The notes beneath the pieces are model-generated. The model was not told the DNA's origin. It ran no database searches and was given only the letters and a program-made list of their open reading frames with translations. A program made the translations under genes and the position numbers. From Sindora glabra (taxonomy: Eukaryota; Streptophyta; Magnoliopsida; Fabales; Fabaceae), in the NCBI GenBank assembly GCA_020226215.1, contig CM035229.1, forward strand, positions 87,995,343-88,059,342: DNA of 64,000 bases. The letters are read 5' to 3'. Positions 25,701-38,515 of the stretch are shown here, piece by piece (position 1 is the first letter of the stretch; every line of letters begins with the position of its first letter).

Positions 25701-27370
25701 TAAGAAGAAAATTAATGTTAACAAAAAGAGAAATTAATGTTTTGGTTGAGTAATAGTAAATTTGTAAATAGCCATAATAAAGACAAACAAGATGATGATC
25801 ATATATATAAATTGTTTAAAGGTTTAAATTAAATTCTAAAATATAAATCTAATAGTAAAACTATATCATCACAAGGATTGTGGTTTTTTATCCATTAATT
25901 TCAAATAGCTCAAACACTTAATCACATGAATCACCACTCAATCCAACATTGTGCAATAAATGGTGATTTTTTACTTCCCTTTATCAATTGAATCAAAATT
26001 CTTCATTTTGGAATTTGAAATTTCAAATATCAAAATTCAAATAATACATCTCGAGAAAACCATCATTATCATTAATGACTAGGTAGATAGACATTAATCA
26101 TTATGTTGCCTAAAGTGACAACATCATAAGTCTTGAAATGTTAGATAATATCATCAATGAGTTGGTTATAAAGTACCAATTGCCAAAACATCAATTTCAC
26201 CAATTAGTTAGTGCACTTTAGATATTTATGAAGTAGATCTACGGTAAGTTTTGACTATTCCAATTACTTGGTTAAACCTCGCCATACTATTTTAGGGAGA
26301 CTTAGATGATAACTATTTAGTATTAAGCCAAATGGGCTAGTTAGAAGAAAATCATTTTTGTAGCAATCAAATAGATAGACTAATTGATCCATATAAAATC
26401 AAGCTAATTAATCGGCTTGTTCTTAGCAATGATCATCCCATATTTTGTTCGATCTTTTGATCCATTATCGCTTGTGTTAACGAAGTAGTCCCATATTTTG
26501 TTCAATCTTTTGATCCTTGATCGCATGTGTTAACTAACTAATCAACCTACATATTATTTATTATAACTAAAACAATTATAACTAACCTACATGAGTTGGC
26601 ATCTAGATATGGCAAAATCTTTTCATATTAAATGTCCATTTTATCCCTATGTAAAGTAACTATTTATGTATGTTTTCTTAACTCTTTAATTATACTCATA
26701 CCATTTTACTCTACTATTTGCATTTCTCTCTCAAACGTTAAGTGTTGAAAGGCCTTCTTGGCATCCACCACCATATGCTTTTGATAAGTGTCCTTTCTCA
26801 AAGACCAATCAATCAGTTGATCATTGTCCTCCCACATTCACAACCAACCTCTACATCTCCTAATCAACTCTAAAATATCATCATGGTAATCAAGATAGGT
26901 CGAATGGTCACCTCACATGGAGACAAACTGACTAGTTGACCCATTTTAGAAATGTTTAGTTTAGGATTAGGCCAATCCAATAAATTATACAAGCACAATT
27001 TGATCAACCGATCATGGTGCGTGATAACCAATTGTAACCAAAATGGTTATCACTAACTTGCATGAGACAACATCTACAAGACTCCAGAATAATCTTCTTA
27101 TACCTAATGACTGCTTTATCTCATGTAAAGTGACCAGTTTACCCTCTAGACAACAACTATATAAAGCTTTAGGTACACTTTCTAAATTCTAATAATGCTC
27201 TTACACTACTTCACTTTACTTTTTTTTCTCTACCTTCGGTATAGAAAGTCTTCATGGTGACCATCACCATTGGGGACTTCCTGTAGGTCTACTTTCTTGA
27301 AGACCAATTGATCATCGTATTCCACTGCTCACTACCAACCTCATCACTAGTCGATAAAATTCAAAAATAC
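22731..27370. mobile_element. Non-autonomous LTR retrotransposon family member (LTR, interior, LTR, LTR)
   Basis: Three direct copies of a roughly 0.5-0.58-kb LTR are present: about 22731-23285, 26309-26884 and 26885-27370 (the last is 5'-truncated). Shared marks are a GATAACTA start, AACCAAAATGGTTAT or a close variant, TCTTCTTATA, a TATATAAAG box, TGCTCTTAC, TCTTCATGGTGAC and ACCAACCTCATCACTA near the end. The 3-kb interior has no recognisable gag-pol or protease. On the minus strand it encodes scattered coiled-coil-like text. No PBS or PPT was assigned. Confidence 0.65.
23320..25440 (-). pseudogene. Coiled-coil coding remnant inside the LTR element
   Basis: Minus-strand reading gives Lys/Glu-rich helical text broken by stops: an EDLKIKDKAFEIKIAQLQGE-like run near 23515-23455, a NAELE..LVRKAIQSLKLKKD run near 23385-23330, and a KEVIAKKAIEAIKEQVKSME run near 24350-24290. 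A 60-codon open frame at 25102-25284 (MLLMVDIMFIDDFGVPYLLP start) ends with LSSNLKVYNSSIA. It may be a degraded gag-like or plant-mobile-domain protein of the host element, but I do not recognise the family with certainty. No catalytic motif was seen. Confidence 0.4.
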
Positions 27371-28871
27371 CACTTTGAAATACTATATAAAATCTAAAAA
27401 TATAAAATAAATTATATAATCAAAACTTATATTACATGTAAAAATGATAAATAAAGTGTATAATTTATTAAATAATTTCCTCTCATAAATCTAATCTAAT
27501 TCTATATAAAAATAATCACCCTATAAGGAAGTGGACAAATGTTAAAAGTACAATATTAAGATAAATTCTAAATTATTGTTACAAAAAGATAAATCCTAAC
27601 TTACTAAAATTAAAATAAAAATCTTTTACATATTCTCTTTCTTAAGTTTCTCATATATCTCTTTTATAAAATTAAAATTAAAAAATTTAGTTATATTGGT
27701 ACTTATATTTTATTTTGGCATTTTTAAAAAAAAATTGATAATATTAAATTATATTTATGATACTTGTCAATAATGTATAATTTTAATACTTCTTAAGATT
27801 TCATAAAAAATACTTGTTAAATTATACATTCTTGAATTGATTTATTATAATTTTTTAATTTTTAACTAGTTTATTATATGTACACACACATTGGCGAAAC
27901 ATATTATAATATTTTATTATCAAAATATAAATCTTTAATTTATATTATTATTTTTTGTAAAGCTATCATTGTTGAATAACACTTTGATCTGATTATATAT
28001 TTTAAATTTATTTTACACAATTTTATTAATTTTTTATATATAAGGATATTTTAGTTAAATTAATAATTTCATAAATCTATACATTCATGTACAACATGAC
28101 AACAAATAAAAGATAGACTATTTTTGTACTAACACTCATTTTATACAGTAACAAACCACATTTAGTAAATACATTATTATAACCTTTTTTTATAACCTTA
28201 ATAACAATTTATTATAACCTTTTTTTTTTTTGTTAAGTTATAACTTCTATAAAAAAAATGGATAAAAAAATTGTATAGATCAAATTATTGTGCTGCTCCC
28301 TCTGAAACAATATACCTCGACATGTACTTTTCAAAAGAATCATAACATGTACCCTTGCAAATTTAGTAAAAGAAAATTTTGTAACATCTTTTTAAATTGT
28401 AACTTTCCCATAAAAAGGAAAAAAATTGAAAAATTTTGTATAGGTTAAATTATTTATTCAATTTCTAATTAGATTTTTATAATTTAAAATTTTTGAATTA
28501 GATCACTTCTATTTTCTTTTCATTTCTAATTTAATACTCTACAATTTTCCTGTTAAATTTTGTATCAATGGGCCTGTATAAACAAATATCTCTCAACGAT
28601 TTATGGAGAAAGAAATAAATAACTCATCCTATCCATCTAAAAACAAAATAATGCCTTAAAATGGACCTTTGGCCCCTTTTAATTTACCAAAAAAATAAAA
28701 AGAATAATGCCAAAAATATCCAATTTATTCTAAATTATTTATTACTTAAATATAATTAAAAATTTCACATCAATAATTAATAATTAATAAATCACATCAA
28801 CAAATGTTATTTATGCATGTCAATTACTAATAAAACCTAACAAAAACGTTTGATCAAAAATTTCCAATTAA

Positions 28872-28922
<51 letters not shown>

Positions 28923-29715
28923 ATCCAGTTCAAACTTTTAAATTATAAATACTTTATTAGAAATTAAGTGAAATTAATGAATTAATTTAATCTTTTATAT
29001 ATTTATGTCTATACAAAAGTCATGTAAACTTTTTCGTTTTTAAATAAAGAATTACATTACATAATTTTATATGAAACTTAGATTTTACTTTTATAAAAGA
29101 CCAAATCATGTGACAAACATAACCCTCTGAAGTTCGGACTATGGCTTCCTTCCAGCAGTGTGCTTTGATTTTATGGGCATTGGTCGTCAGCCATCCCTTC
29201 CTTTTTAATTTTCCCCCTTTTTGGGCTAATCTCCGCAAGAAACCTAAGAATTTTCACTCTCCAAAACTAGTTTTATAAGCATTCTGTCGAGGCATCTTTC
29301 CCCCTTGAAACACAGTGAAACAGAATTTTTATTCAATCCAATTATACTTGAAAACCAGTTTAAAACATACCCAATTTCATTTAGTATGTTTTTCTCCTCC
29401 TCTCCCATCTAGTTTATTACACACACAAACACAACTAGGTTAAAATCTAAAATCTATATAATAGAGAAGTAGATCATATTTGCTCAAGTTCAGAATCTAA
29501 TTCAATTTAAAAAAAGGCTTAGGTATAATACGAAACTAGTGAAACAAGCAGAGCAGGAAAGCATACACAATTATTCTTTTTAAACTGCAAGTATAATAAC
29601 AAAAACCGCAACTAGCAAAACAAAGCACAATGCCTTGGCAAGTTAAGAAAAAGGCACTTGTGGTGGTTTCATTCAAGGCTCTTACACATTTATTATCAAG
29701 TCTCTTACAATAGTA
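27371..29715. other. AT-rich intergenic DNA and 3' flank of the NDUFB4-like gene
   Basis: No gene supported. The last 100 bases or so before 29716 are the probable 3' UTR of the minus-strand complex I gene. An open frame at 29020-29238 has no recognisable feature. A TA microsatellite lies at 28878-28921. Confidence 0.5.
28878..28921. repeat. (TA)n microsatellite
   Basis: About 21 consecutive TA units preceded by GTGTG. Confidence 0.95.
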
Positions 29716-31402
29716 TCACAGGAACTTCCTGTATGGCCGGCCCGCATCCTCATCTTGCATGTGCTGTGATCACAACAAATTTACGAATATCAATGAGAAT
29801 GAGAATTTTATATGAGAACAGACTTTCTCTAGTATAAGAAAGTGAAATCCCAAATTGAAGCAACCAATACTTTTACATCAGCAGAGAAGTAGACCAAGCA
29901 TAAAGTTTGCAAGTGGAACTTACAAGCTGAGGCTTGTTATAATTAATCTTATGTGATGTCCAATATTTTCAATAAAACCATCAACCCCCTAACAGCAACA
30001 CCGCAGTTAAGAATACTGCAACTAGTAATAGTAATTCAGATATACCAAACAGGTTCTCCAATTGGATTGGAAATGCTCCCAGCCCCACACACGCGCACCA
30101 TTTCAAGAATTAAAATATATCACTTCATTAATCAAACTCCAATACTCTCTGAAAAATATGAGATACATATCCAAAAAAACATGAGCACGAATGGAAGTTT
30201 GTAATATAGAAGCTTAGTGGTCATAGTCCACTCTCATGGGGCCAAAACAACAAAGCCATTAGTCCTAAAACAATCCCTTCCAAGACCATGCCACTAGATT
30301 GCTCAAGTCAAACAACCATTTCAGCAAAGTGAATTCACCAAGCCTTTTTAGATGGACCAGCATAATTTGAAGTAATTTCATTAAAATCCAAGACTAATCT
30401 GAAAGCACAATAAATAACAATAGATTGAATGATGAGTTGATGTTGGAACACAATTTCTCCAACAGAGTAGATCACCGAAAAAAAAACCTAGCATATTAAA
30501 GTCCCCTCCTTTTCTTTCATCACGATGAGCATCCGGGAATACTCTCATCAACTAGACCCTAAGGCATGTAATTTTCCCTGCATTCCACAGCTCCATTCCT
30601 CTCTTTCTCCAAGATGATTTTTTTATAACTTAGTTCCGAGTTCCAACACCATTGTTAACAGAAAAAGCAAACAGATACCCATCTTTAACCCTCGGCTCCA
30701 AGATAACTTGGCAACAACAAAACTTGTCAACAATGAATAAAAGGTGCTGTGTAATTATGATAATATGATGATACGAAGATTTCAGCCTCCATTCCTTTTT
30801 CGAATCCCAAATGAAAACGCATATCATACAACTCTCAGCTGTCCAGTGTCCGCATAAAGCAATCGGTCGGAAATAGAATAAAGAAATTTTAGGTGGCTTA
30901 TGTTCTCGCAAATTTGACGTGTCTTCACCTTATTTTATTGGTGTTCACTACCATTTTCTTCTTATATAGAAATCCTTCCTAGCAAGGTGAAAGCACTAAG
31001 TTGCATCTTTCAACCCAAATAAAATAAAATAGAGTTGATAGTACACAGACAGCGAATAAACAAGAATAATTTTAATCAGGTCTCTCACAAAGAATGTCAA
31101 GTCAAAAGGCTGAGCTGAATCAAATCCACAGCATGGAACGTCAATTAATAACGAAACAAGAGGGGACATGAAAGATCCAAGGCAAATAAATACAAGAAGC
31201 GTGGCAAGTAATGGAGATGGGAAAGAGAAAATACAAATTCTCGGACGATGCCCTTGTAAACGAGGATGGGAACGGCAAGACCAAAGAAACCAACAAGGGC
31301 CAAGTTGCGGCGAGTCCATCGGAAATTATACTCCAAATTCTCTCTGGCAGTACTCCAATCCTCAATGAATCTGTTCTTGCTTGCTTCCATTCCTCCACCC
31401 AT
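29716..31402 (-). CDS. Plant mitochondrial complex I B15/NDUFB4-type subunit, two exons
   Basis: A small accessory subunit of NADH:ubiquinone oxidoreductase in the membrane arm of complex I, inner mitochondrial membrane. Exon 1 is 31402-31235 (56 codons), with donor GTATTT. Exon 2 is 29763-29716 (15 codons plus TGA), after acceptor CACAG. The intron is about 1.47 kb and in phase 0. The product is 71 aa, the length I recall for the Arabidopsis protein. It begins MGGGMEASKNRFIEDW, has the NFRWTRRN motif at about 26-33, a single membrane segment at about 34-48 (LALVGFFGLAVPILV), and ends HMQDEDAGRPYRKFL. ATG 31402 is preferred because MGGGME is the conserved start; the upstream in-frame codon is GTG. 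The plus-strand frames across exon 1 are its antisense shadows. Confidence 0.93.
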
Positions 31403-31414
31403 CTCCGCAACGCG

Positions 31415-31416
<2 letters not shown>

Positions 31417-31448
<32 letters not shown>
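31417..31448. repeat. (CT)16 on the plus strand: GA repeat in the 5' leader
   Basis: Sixteen perfect CT units lie 14 bases upstream of the NDUFB4-like ATG, so on the sense strand the leader carries (GA)16. GA-rich leaders and GAGA-type elements occur in plant core promoters; a regulatory role here is inference. Confidence 0.95.
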
Positions 31449-31452
<4 letters not shown>

Positions 31453-32689
31453 ACTTTCACCTTGCCCAGGAAGGATATCAAATTGAGGAAACCCCATTTA
31501 TACAGCATGAAATTCATTTCTTTTCGTTAATTTCGTAAAATATTTTATATTAATTTTATTTCTGTAAATATTAAATTATTTAATTTTATTCTTTCGATAG
31601 TATTTATAAAAAGATTAATTTTCTTAATTTTATTTTTTAAAATAAAACTAAAGTAATTAATATTTTATATAAATAAAATTAATATAAAATATTTTAAAAA
31701 GATGAAAAAAATAAATTACAGTTTATTTAATTTAATTTGTTGGTGAAGAATGGATTATCCGGCATAGTTCTTTTTCAAGCCCAATCCAAACTCCACCGAG
31801 CTAAATTTTTAATAACAATTCTATTATTGGGCTATAAAAATTGGCCAAATTACTCTCTAAGGCTAATTGCCCTAAGATCTTCTTTGTTTGGAAAATACCC
31901 AAAATTCTCATGATTTATTTGAAAAAGTTGCACCGACGTTGTGCGAGTGAAATTAATGGAGGTGAATTTTATCTAATATTTTTCCTTATCTCTTTTTAAC
32001 TTCATTTTGCCCTTTTTGCATGTTTTTTACTTCATTTGTTTTTTGAAAAAAGCTTATCGTAAGAAAATATTATTTAAAAAATAATATACCATTTGAATTT
32101 ATAGTTAAAAAATAATATATAAATATATGATAATAAAAAAATTACTTTTTAAAATAAAGAAAATTATTTTCTCTAAATTTTTCATATTTAATATTAAATA
32201 AATAAAATATTTTTTCTTACCTTAACATTTTATCACTGTATTTTATGAAAAATATTGTTTATTAAAACAAGCAAAACCTTTATTGACTTCTCCCTTATAA
32301 AGCTTTCGGTTCTCTTTCTTTTTCTTCAAAGAACCTGGTTAGCAAAGAAAACAAAATTTCATCTCAAGGACAATATTAAACTAAAATATGTAAAGAATTG
32401 AATTGTGCAATATAATAAATTCCTTGAAAGCTTTATACCTCACATTATATCTTTAGTTTGATCTCTAATCCTTGTATATGTATATCTAATGATTTAATTA
32501 TTCTTATAATTAAACAAAATAAATAATAATTAAATTAATATTAAATTTATAAGAAAAATATACTTTATCCACATGCATTTTACTCTTTTTCATTTAACAC
32601 CTTTAATTTTAAGCGTTACAATTCATCTATCTATACTTTCTATTATTAACATTTTATTTACTTAAACTATTTGTCATCTAAAATTTAAC
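31449..32689. other. Promoter flank and AT-rich intergenic DNA
   Basis: Upstream of the NDUFB4-like gene. Inverted AT-rich segments around 31535-31700 (TTTTATATTAATTTTATTT with its mirror) form a small imperfect palindrome. No gene recognised. Confidence 0.45.
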
Positions 32690-33255
32690 AAAAAATTTGC
32701 TTTCATTACATCTTGATAAACATTGATCATTAGGCTAAAATGGATCATGGCCCATGGTTGATCCACTAATGAATAACTTATGATCAACCTATCAAGGTAC
32801 AGTCCAAAGCAAACCTTTAGACAACAAACCATTGAACAGTGATTGATCAATCTCTAGGGTGCATGAACTGACTATATGGTCATGAATGTGTCTAACCAAC
32901 TGAGCTAAGATATTACAATCAATAGTTTGTTAAGCTAACAAAGGCTAAATTGAGAAACATCTTCTATAGTAGAGTGACTAATCTACCTTTTATCAAAAGG
33001 ACCAATTTACCTTTTTTAGAGCCTTCTAAACAATCCTTATATAAAGTAATTAGATATATTATTCTAAGGATTTTGAATTCTCTCTATACTTAATATCTCT
33101 GCCTTTCCTCTCCTAAAGCATCTCTAACTTAAGTGCTAAGTGATGACTATCACTTTAGAGTCATTTTGTAAGAGACTAACAACCTTTTGACAATTGGTCC
33201 TATCATTATTCCTTATGACCAACAACCTACCACTACTATAAAGCACTACCACATT
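32690..33255. mobile_element. Solo LTR, diverged fourth copy of the 22.7-27.4-kb family
   Basis: It shares the order of landmarks with the other three LTRs: a GATCATTAGGCT..CC start, TATATAAAG-like TTATATAAAGTAATTAG near 33040, ATCTCTGCCTTTCCTCTC, AACTTAAGTGCTAAGTGATGAC near 33130, then ACCAACAACCTACCACTAC near the end. No interior or second LTR is attached. Confidence 0.5.
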
Positions 33256-33324
33256 AGCATCGTTACAATTTAATTTTTCCTATATTTCATTAGCATATTT
33301 TTATTTTAATGATCATTTTTTAAA

Positions 33325-33790
33325 TAACAATTGAACAATCTTCAATCATTTTCTCGAGAAATCTAGATTGCTTTCTCAAAAAATTGATCAATTTTTAGTC
33401 AATCTTTCACTATTCATAAGAAAATTTAAGCAATTTTTCTTAAAAAAAGGTCAATTAATCTTTATTGCTCATGAAGAGATTGATTAATCTTTCTCAAGAC
33501 AATTGATCATGCTTTTCTCTTTCACAATTGGATCAATTGATTTTTCTTAGAAAATTGATTAATTTTCCATCTTTCTATTAAGAAAATCTATCGATCTTTC
33601 ATCCCGTTTAGAGAAAAATTGATATGTTTTTTTAGGAAAATTGATTCTTCTCTTTCATTTTCTCAAGTGACAATCGACATATCTTTAATTATCTTTTTAA
33701 GCAATTTCATAGATCTCTAGGAGTTTTTTAAGAAAATCAATCACACTCCAACCATTTTCTTAAGAAAATAGACTTTTCTCCTAACCATCA
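33325..33790. repeat. Degenerate minisatellite of TTGATCAAT/AGAAAATTGAT units
   Basis: A 450-bp block in which AGAAAATTGAT, TTGATCAAT, AATCTTTC and TTTTCTTAAGAAAA recur about every 30-45 bp with many substitutions. It starts about 70 bp after the solo LTR at 32690-33255. No coding sense on either strand. Confidence 0.6.
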
Positions 33791-36546
33791 ACTCATAAAA
33801 AAGTATTATTATTACTAAAATAAATTATGCTTATTTTTTACAACTCTACCTATTATCAATTACAAACTTGTCATGACCATACTAATGATTGTCATTGTTG
33901 ACATCAAGAATTTTCAAAGCTCACTTTGATAGCATATACAAATATGAGCAAACATTAAATATATTAAAACTTATTTAAGTTCAATTAAGCTTATATAACA
34001 ATCAAATTTGAACTTAAAATTTGCAAATTCAATAAGAACAAATAGATGTTTGGTTTATCTTGCTTTATTTATGATTCTAATTTTCTACCTCATTAAAAGA
34101 AGTTTAAACAATCTATTTGACCCTTTTTAAAAAAAACTTCCAACCCCCATCCTTGATTAAAGCCCTTTTTTTCTTAAAAAATATTTTTCATAAGAAAATC
34201 TCATTTGCTTGTATATAAATTAAGGAATACCATATGCGTTTATACTATATGAATAAAAAAATAATACTTAAAGTTATGGTAGTAGAGGAAAATAATCTTC
34301 CATCAAATTCTTTATATTTAATATTAAATAGATTAATCATTTTTACCGATATGATATTTTATAACTATATTCGTATAGAAAATATTTTTTATCAAAATAA
34401 ATAAAGCTTAAAAACATTAATAAAAATCCAAAGCAAATGATGAAATTTTCATGAAAGCATTTCAATGTTTTCATGGAAGTTTTATCAAAAGGATAACAAT
34501 ATTGCTTGCCTTTTACTTAGTTGCCCTAAAAAAAGAAAAAGAAGAAAGAAAAAATGAAAAAAAAATCCTTTTCCTATTTAGATGTAAAGAAAATAAAAAG
34601 GAAAAATAAAGAAGAAAATGGTTTTAATTTATTTTTTTAGATAGAAAAGTAAGAGAAAAGAAAAACAAATCAACTTGAATGAGAATTTCACCTTTCAAAT
34701 TAATAAGTCACTTTTCAAATTAATAATTAAAAATAAAATTACAATAAATTAAATTTTCACTCTTTTTTACCTATATATGTCAAGAAAACTTTTTTGTGGG
34801 CAACATTTTTTTCGTTTTTCTCTTCTATCCCTTTTATATCCTATAATTAAGCAAATGAAAACATTAAGTTTGTTTATTTAGTATTTTTAAAAGTAGTTTT
34901 ATCTTTTTATATTTTTAAACTAAAGCTTTTATTTGATAAATATTTTCATAATTTATTTTTAAAAAAAATACAATTCTAAATATGTAAGTTAAAAATAAAA
35001 AATTAGAAATTGTCATGAAAAATACTCAACACTAAAGAAATAGCTAAAGAAATACATGTAGAAAACAAAGAATAATTATGAGAGAAGGATAATCTTTGAT
35101 TCAATTGTATAAAAAATAATTCTTACAACCTCATATTTATATGGTAGATAGGTTATAGGTTACGATTTCATAATAATGACTCATAAAATAAATAAAACCT
35201 AATAAATGATCATAAAAAGAAAAAATAATTAACTATAAATGGAGAATCAAATATATGCATAAATTGTGGACTTCCACATTAAAGATAATTGTTCATAACA
35301 CTTCGTTTTGAATGTTCATTAGATAAAGGAGTACATTATTTTGCAATACCATCACTATCTAACTACAATCATGATCGATGCAAAATCATTAAGGAAACAA
35401 TATATTAGACATTAATGGGTTCATACATTCCTAGTTAGAGTAAAATAAAAGTATAAACTACAAATTAACTTCTTCAATTCACCTTAAAGTATGTCAACAT
35501 ACAAAGGTTACTCCAAAAGAGAAGTTAGACAAACTCATAAACCCTCATTATATAAAGTACAAGTTAACCTAACTAAGCCATTAACAAATATTTCTTATAA
35601 AATATTTTCTAATATAGTTTTAGATTTTATCAACTACAATTATAGCCTTAGTTAGTAAGTTTACAAATTCCTATAATTACACTTTTTGATTGTTGCCTAA
35701 CTCATAAAAGAATGGAGGCTTGGAAGGAGAGGACCCCTCTCCTAAGGTGGAAATGGTAGCAACACATTAACCTAAGCATCAAATAAATAAACCATATAGA
35801 GTAAGTTTAGGAACTTAGTGAATTAACATTTAACTTAAATAATTTAAATTTATAAAATGATATTTAAACAATAATATCAGCTTATTAATAGACCAAAAAA
35901 TCTCTTTTATGGATTAACTAGAAAATAGTTAATAGAATAAAGGAACAATTATTACAAATAGCATAATCCATTTATTGGCCATAACATCAAGCCTGCTAAG
36001 GAGAATTATTATAGTATTTTTCAAGAATAGTACATGTAAAAATTACACAAATAAATAATTATTCTTATGACTCCTGGTCATTTTTATCCCTTCAAAAACC
36101 TAATCTCATCCCTCTAAGATCAATCTTATCTTTTTACAAACAAACACTTATATTTAGTGTAAAGATCCTAACATAACAAAGTTCTCCCCATTATCATTAT
36201 TACATAATTATAGTATACATATATGCAAAATAGAATAGTTTCCACCTCTAATGATTTACCTAGTTCATTTTCAACCATTTGATCCATAATAATGTCATTT
36301 AATATTATAAAATATACATATATATATATATATATAAAGGATACCACATAATTAAAATCATCAAAATATGTAAAATTTTAAAAGAATTCAAGGTGAATTA
36401 AATAGGGGAATGGATTTAAGCCTTACAAAAAATCCTTTAGGGTTAAATCAATAGAAGGATTGATTAATTCAAGCCTTATAAAGAGCACCATGAGCTCACT
36501 GAATCAATTAAGGAATAGATTCCTTTAGCAAGTTATTTTAAATCAA
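33791..36546. other. AT-rich intergenic DNA with possible LTR debris
   Basis: No gene recognised. The stretch at about 35100-35700 (GTGGACTTCCACATTAAAG, then CATAACACTTCGTTTTGAAT) reads like the promoter end of a plant LTR, but no ends or TSD were found. A TA run lies at about 36311-36336. Confidence 0.4.
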
Positions 36547-36732
36547 CACTACTACAAAATGACAATTCTACATTAATTAATAAATGCCAATTAAAAGAAA
36601 CAATCGACATCTATATTAATATGGTGATATTTTTAAATTAATGAGAAAAATAAAAATATGGTAATTAAATACAACCAATAATTATATTTACATGAAAACA
36701 TTTTTAAAATTCATAGGAAACTTATGACGATG

Positions 36733-37842
36733 GTTAGAGGTGGTAAATTAATGAGTTATGATGGATATGGATTGAGTCAAGAGTGGATGGTTCATTATTA
36801 ATCAATTTATCTATTTATAACTCAATATAAAATTTTAAATAAGTCATGAATGACCTATGACTCATTACCTTTAGATATATGGTTAACCTTACTTATCAAA
36901 TTATTATTATTTTATATTTTATTATTTTTATTAATATTATTTTTTACTATTATTTTATATTTATTGCTATTATTTCAAAATAAGCTTGTGTTATCAAAAT
37001 TTGTATTCTTTATTTTTATTTTCTTTTTAAAAATATAAATTTTTATCTCATTTTCTTAACATTAATTTCTTAAAATTATTTTAATATTAAATATAGTTGA
37101 TTAAATATTTTAATATTAATATACATTAAATAAAAATTATTTAATTTAAAATAGATATTATGAAAAAATTAAAAAAATTCAAAATTATAAATTATACGAA
37201 TTCTTTTATAATGATAAATTACACTTTTAAAATTATATATATATTAACAATCAAATTCCATTTGTAAATTATCACTTGAAAAAATAAAAATTAATATTAC
37301 TGGTGTATTGATATTTGTAAAGTGTAACCAAAGATCTAATGTATAACTATACGATACATTACGTATGATATGTAACATTGTAGGATTTTTTATTCAAAAA
37401 TTAAAAAAATAAATTTTAAGATTATTTTTAAGTTTTAATAGTAAAAATAGTAAATTCTATAAATTTTAGTACAAACAATTAGACTTGATTTTATTTTTTT
37501 ATAAAATAAATTTATATCTTCATGTATATAAAAATATTATAATATTTCATTTCAAATAATTAATTTTAAAAATATTTAGATTATATTAAAATTTTGAAGA
37601 TATTTTATTATAATATTTTATTTATTTTATAATATTAGTTTATATAAAGCATAAGTCTACTTTCTATAAGTATAAATGAATAAATGTTATCCATGGATTA
37701 ACTCAATATTACCTTCATTTCAATTGGTCAATAATAACCTAACCTATATTTATCTTAAAGTTAAAATGGATGGATATAGATAGGTTAAAATAAAAATGAA
37801 TATGGATAGATAAATGGATATAGGTCAAGATTGTTAGGTCTA
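36733..37842. mobile_element. Possible non-autonomous hAT element nested in the CACTA element
   Basis: It begins TAGAGGTGGTAAATTAATGA and ends GGTCAAGATTGTTAGGTCTA. These ends match the general plant hAT pattern TAGRGGTGGCAA..TTGCCACCYCTA with several substitutions. Subterminal GATGGATATGG/GGATATAG phrases occur near both ends. No 8-bp TSD could be matched. Confidence 0.4.
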
Positions 37843-38357
37843 ATACTAGTTAACATCATAATTGATACTTATTTGGATGTTTAAATACATTAGAAATTTT
37901 AAGACATCAATATTTATATCAACAAAAATTAAAATTGATGTAATAATAAAATTTTTCTAAAAATTATTCTAATTTTAAATGTATATTTTGATTCAATTAA
38001 CATCATTACTTTTAAACTTCAATTGCCAAATTAAAAATTAACATGTAAATGTTACTCCTAGTGTCTATAAATTTTGTTTGCATTCTTTTTTATAATGTTT
38101 AGGTTGAATTTGAATATAACTCACTGATTTTTTAAAAATGTTTCAAATTTATTGGAAGCAGTGCATCCAAAACTCTAATGTCTCCTATTTTTAAATGGCA
38201 AGAGGCATTAAAGTCCTGTACATGGGAATTGACTTCTAAAAGTGTATCAATAGTTAATAATTTTCATATATCATAAATTATTAGACATGAGTTATGTACA
38301 AGAATCTACAACTAAAGATTATCTAAAAATAATTAATATTGATATTTACAAATTTGT

Positions 38358-38515
38358 AATGTCAACAATTAACTCATTTAAACTACATTAAGGCATTCTT
38401 GAACGAAGTTGCAATTTGAACAATTAACTCATTTAAATCACATTATATCATTCATAAACAAAGTTATAATGTCAACAGTCAGCTGATTTAAACCACATCA
38501 AGGCATTTATGAGGT
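38358..38515. repeat. Three-unit tandem repeat, about 54-bp period
   Basis: Units at about 38358, 38413 and 38467 share AATGTCAACAATTAACTCAT or a variant, then TTTAAA..CACATTA, then ATCATTCAT. It sits in the left subterminal part of the putative CACTA element. Confidence 0.75.

Noticed and set aside
30630..30911. 93-codon minus-strand frame within the NDUFB4-like intron
   Set aside because: No recognised family and lies wholly inside the intron.
31141..31538. Five overlapping open frames on both strands around the NDUFB4-like exon
   Set aside because: All are alternative frames over exon 1, its intron start and the CT repeat; only the 31402-31235 frame joins to a conserved second exon.
31530..31710. 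AT-rich palindrome upstream of the NDUFB4-like gene as a MITE
   Set aside because: Imperfect and low-complexity; no TSD or defined termini.
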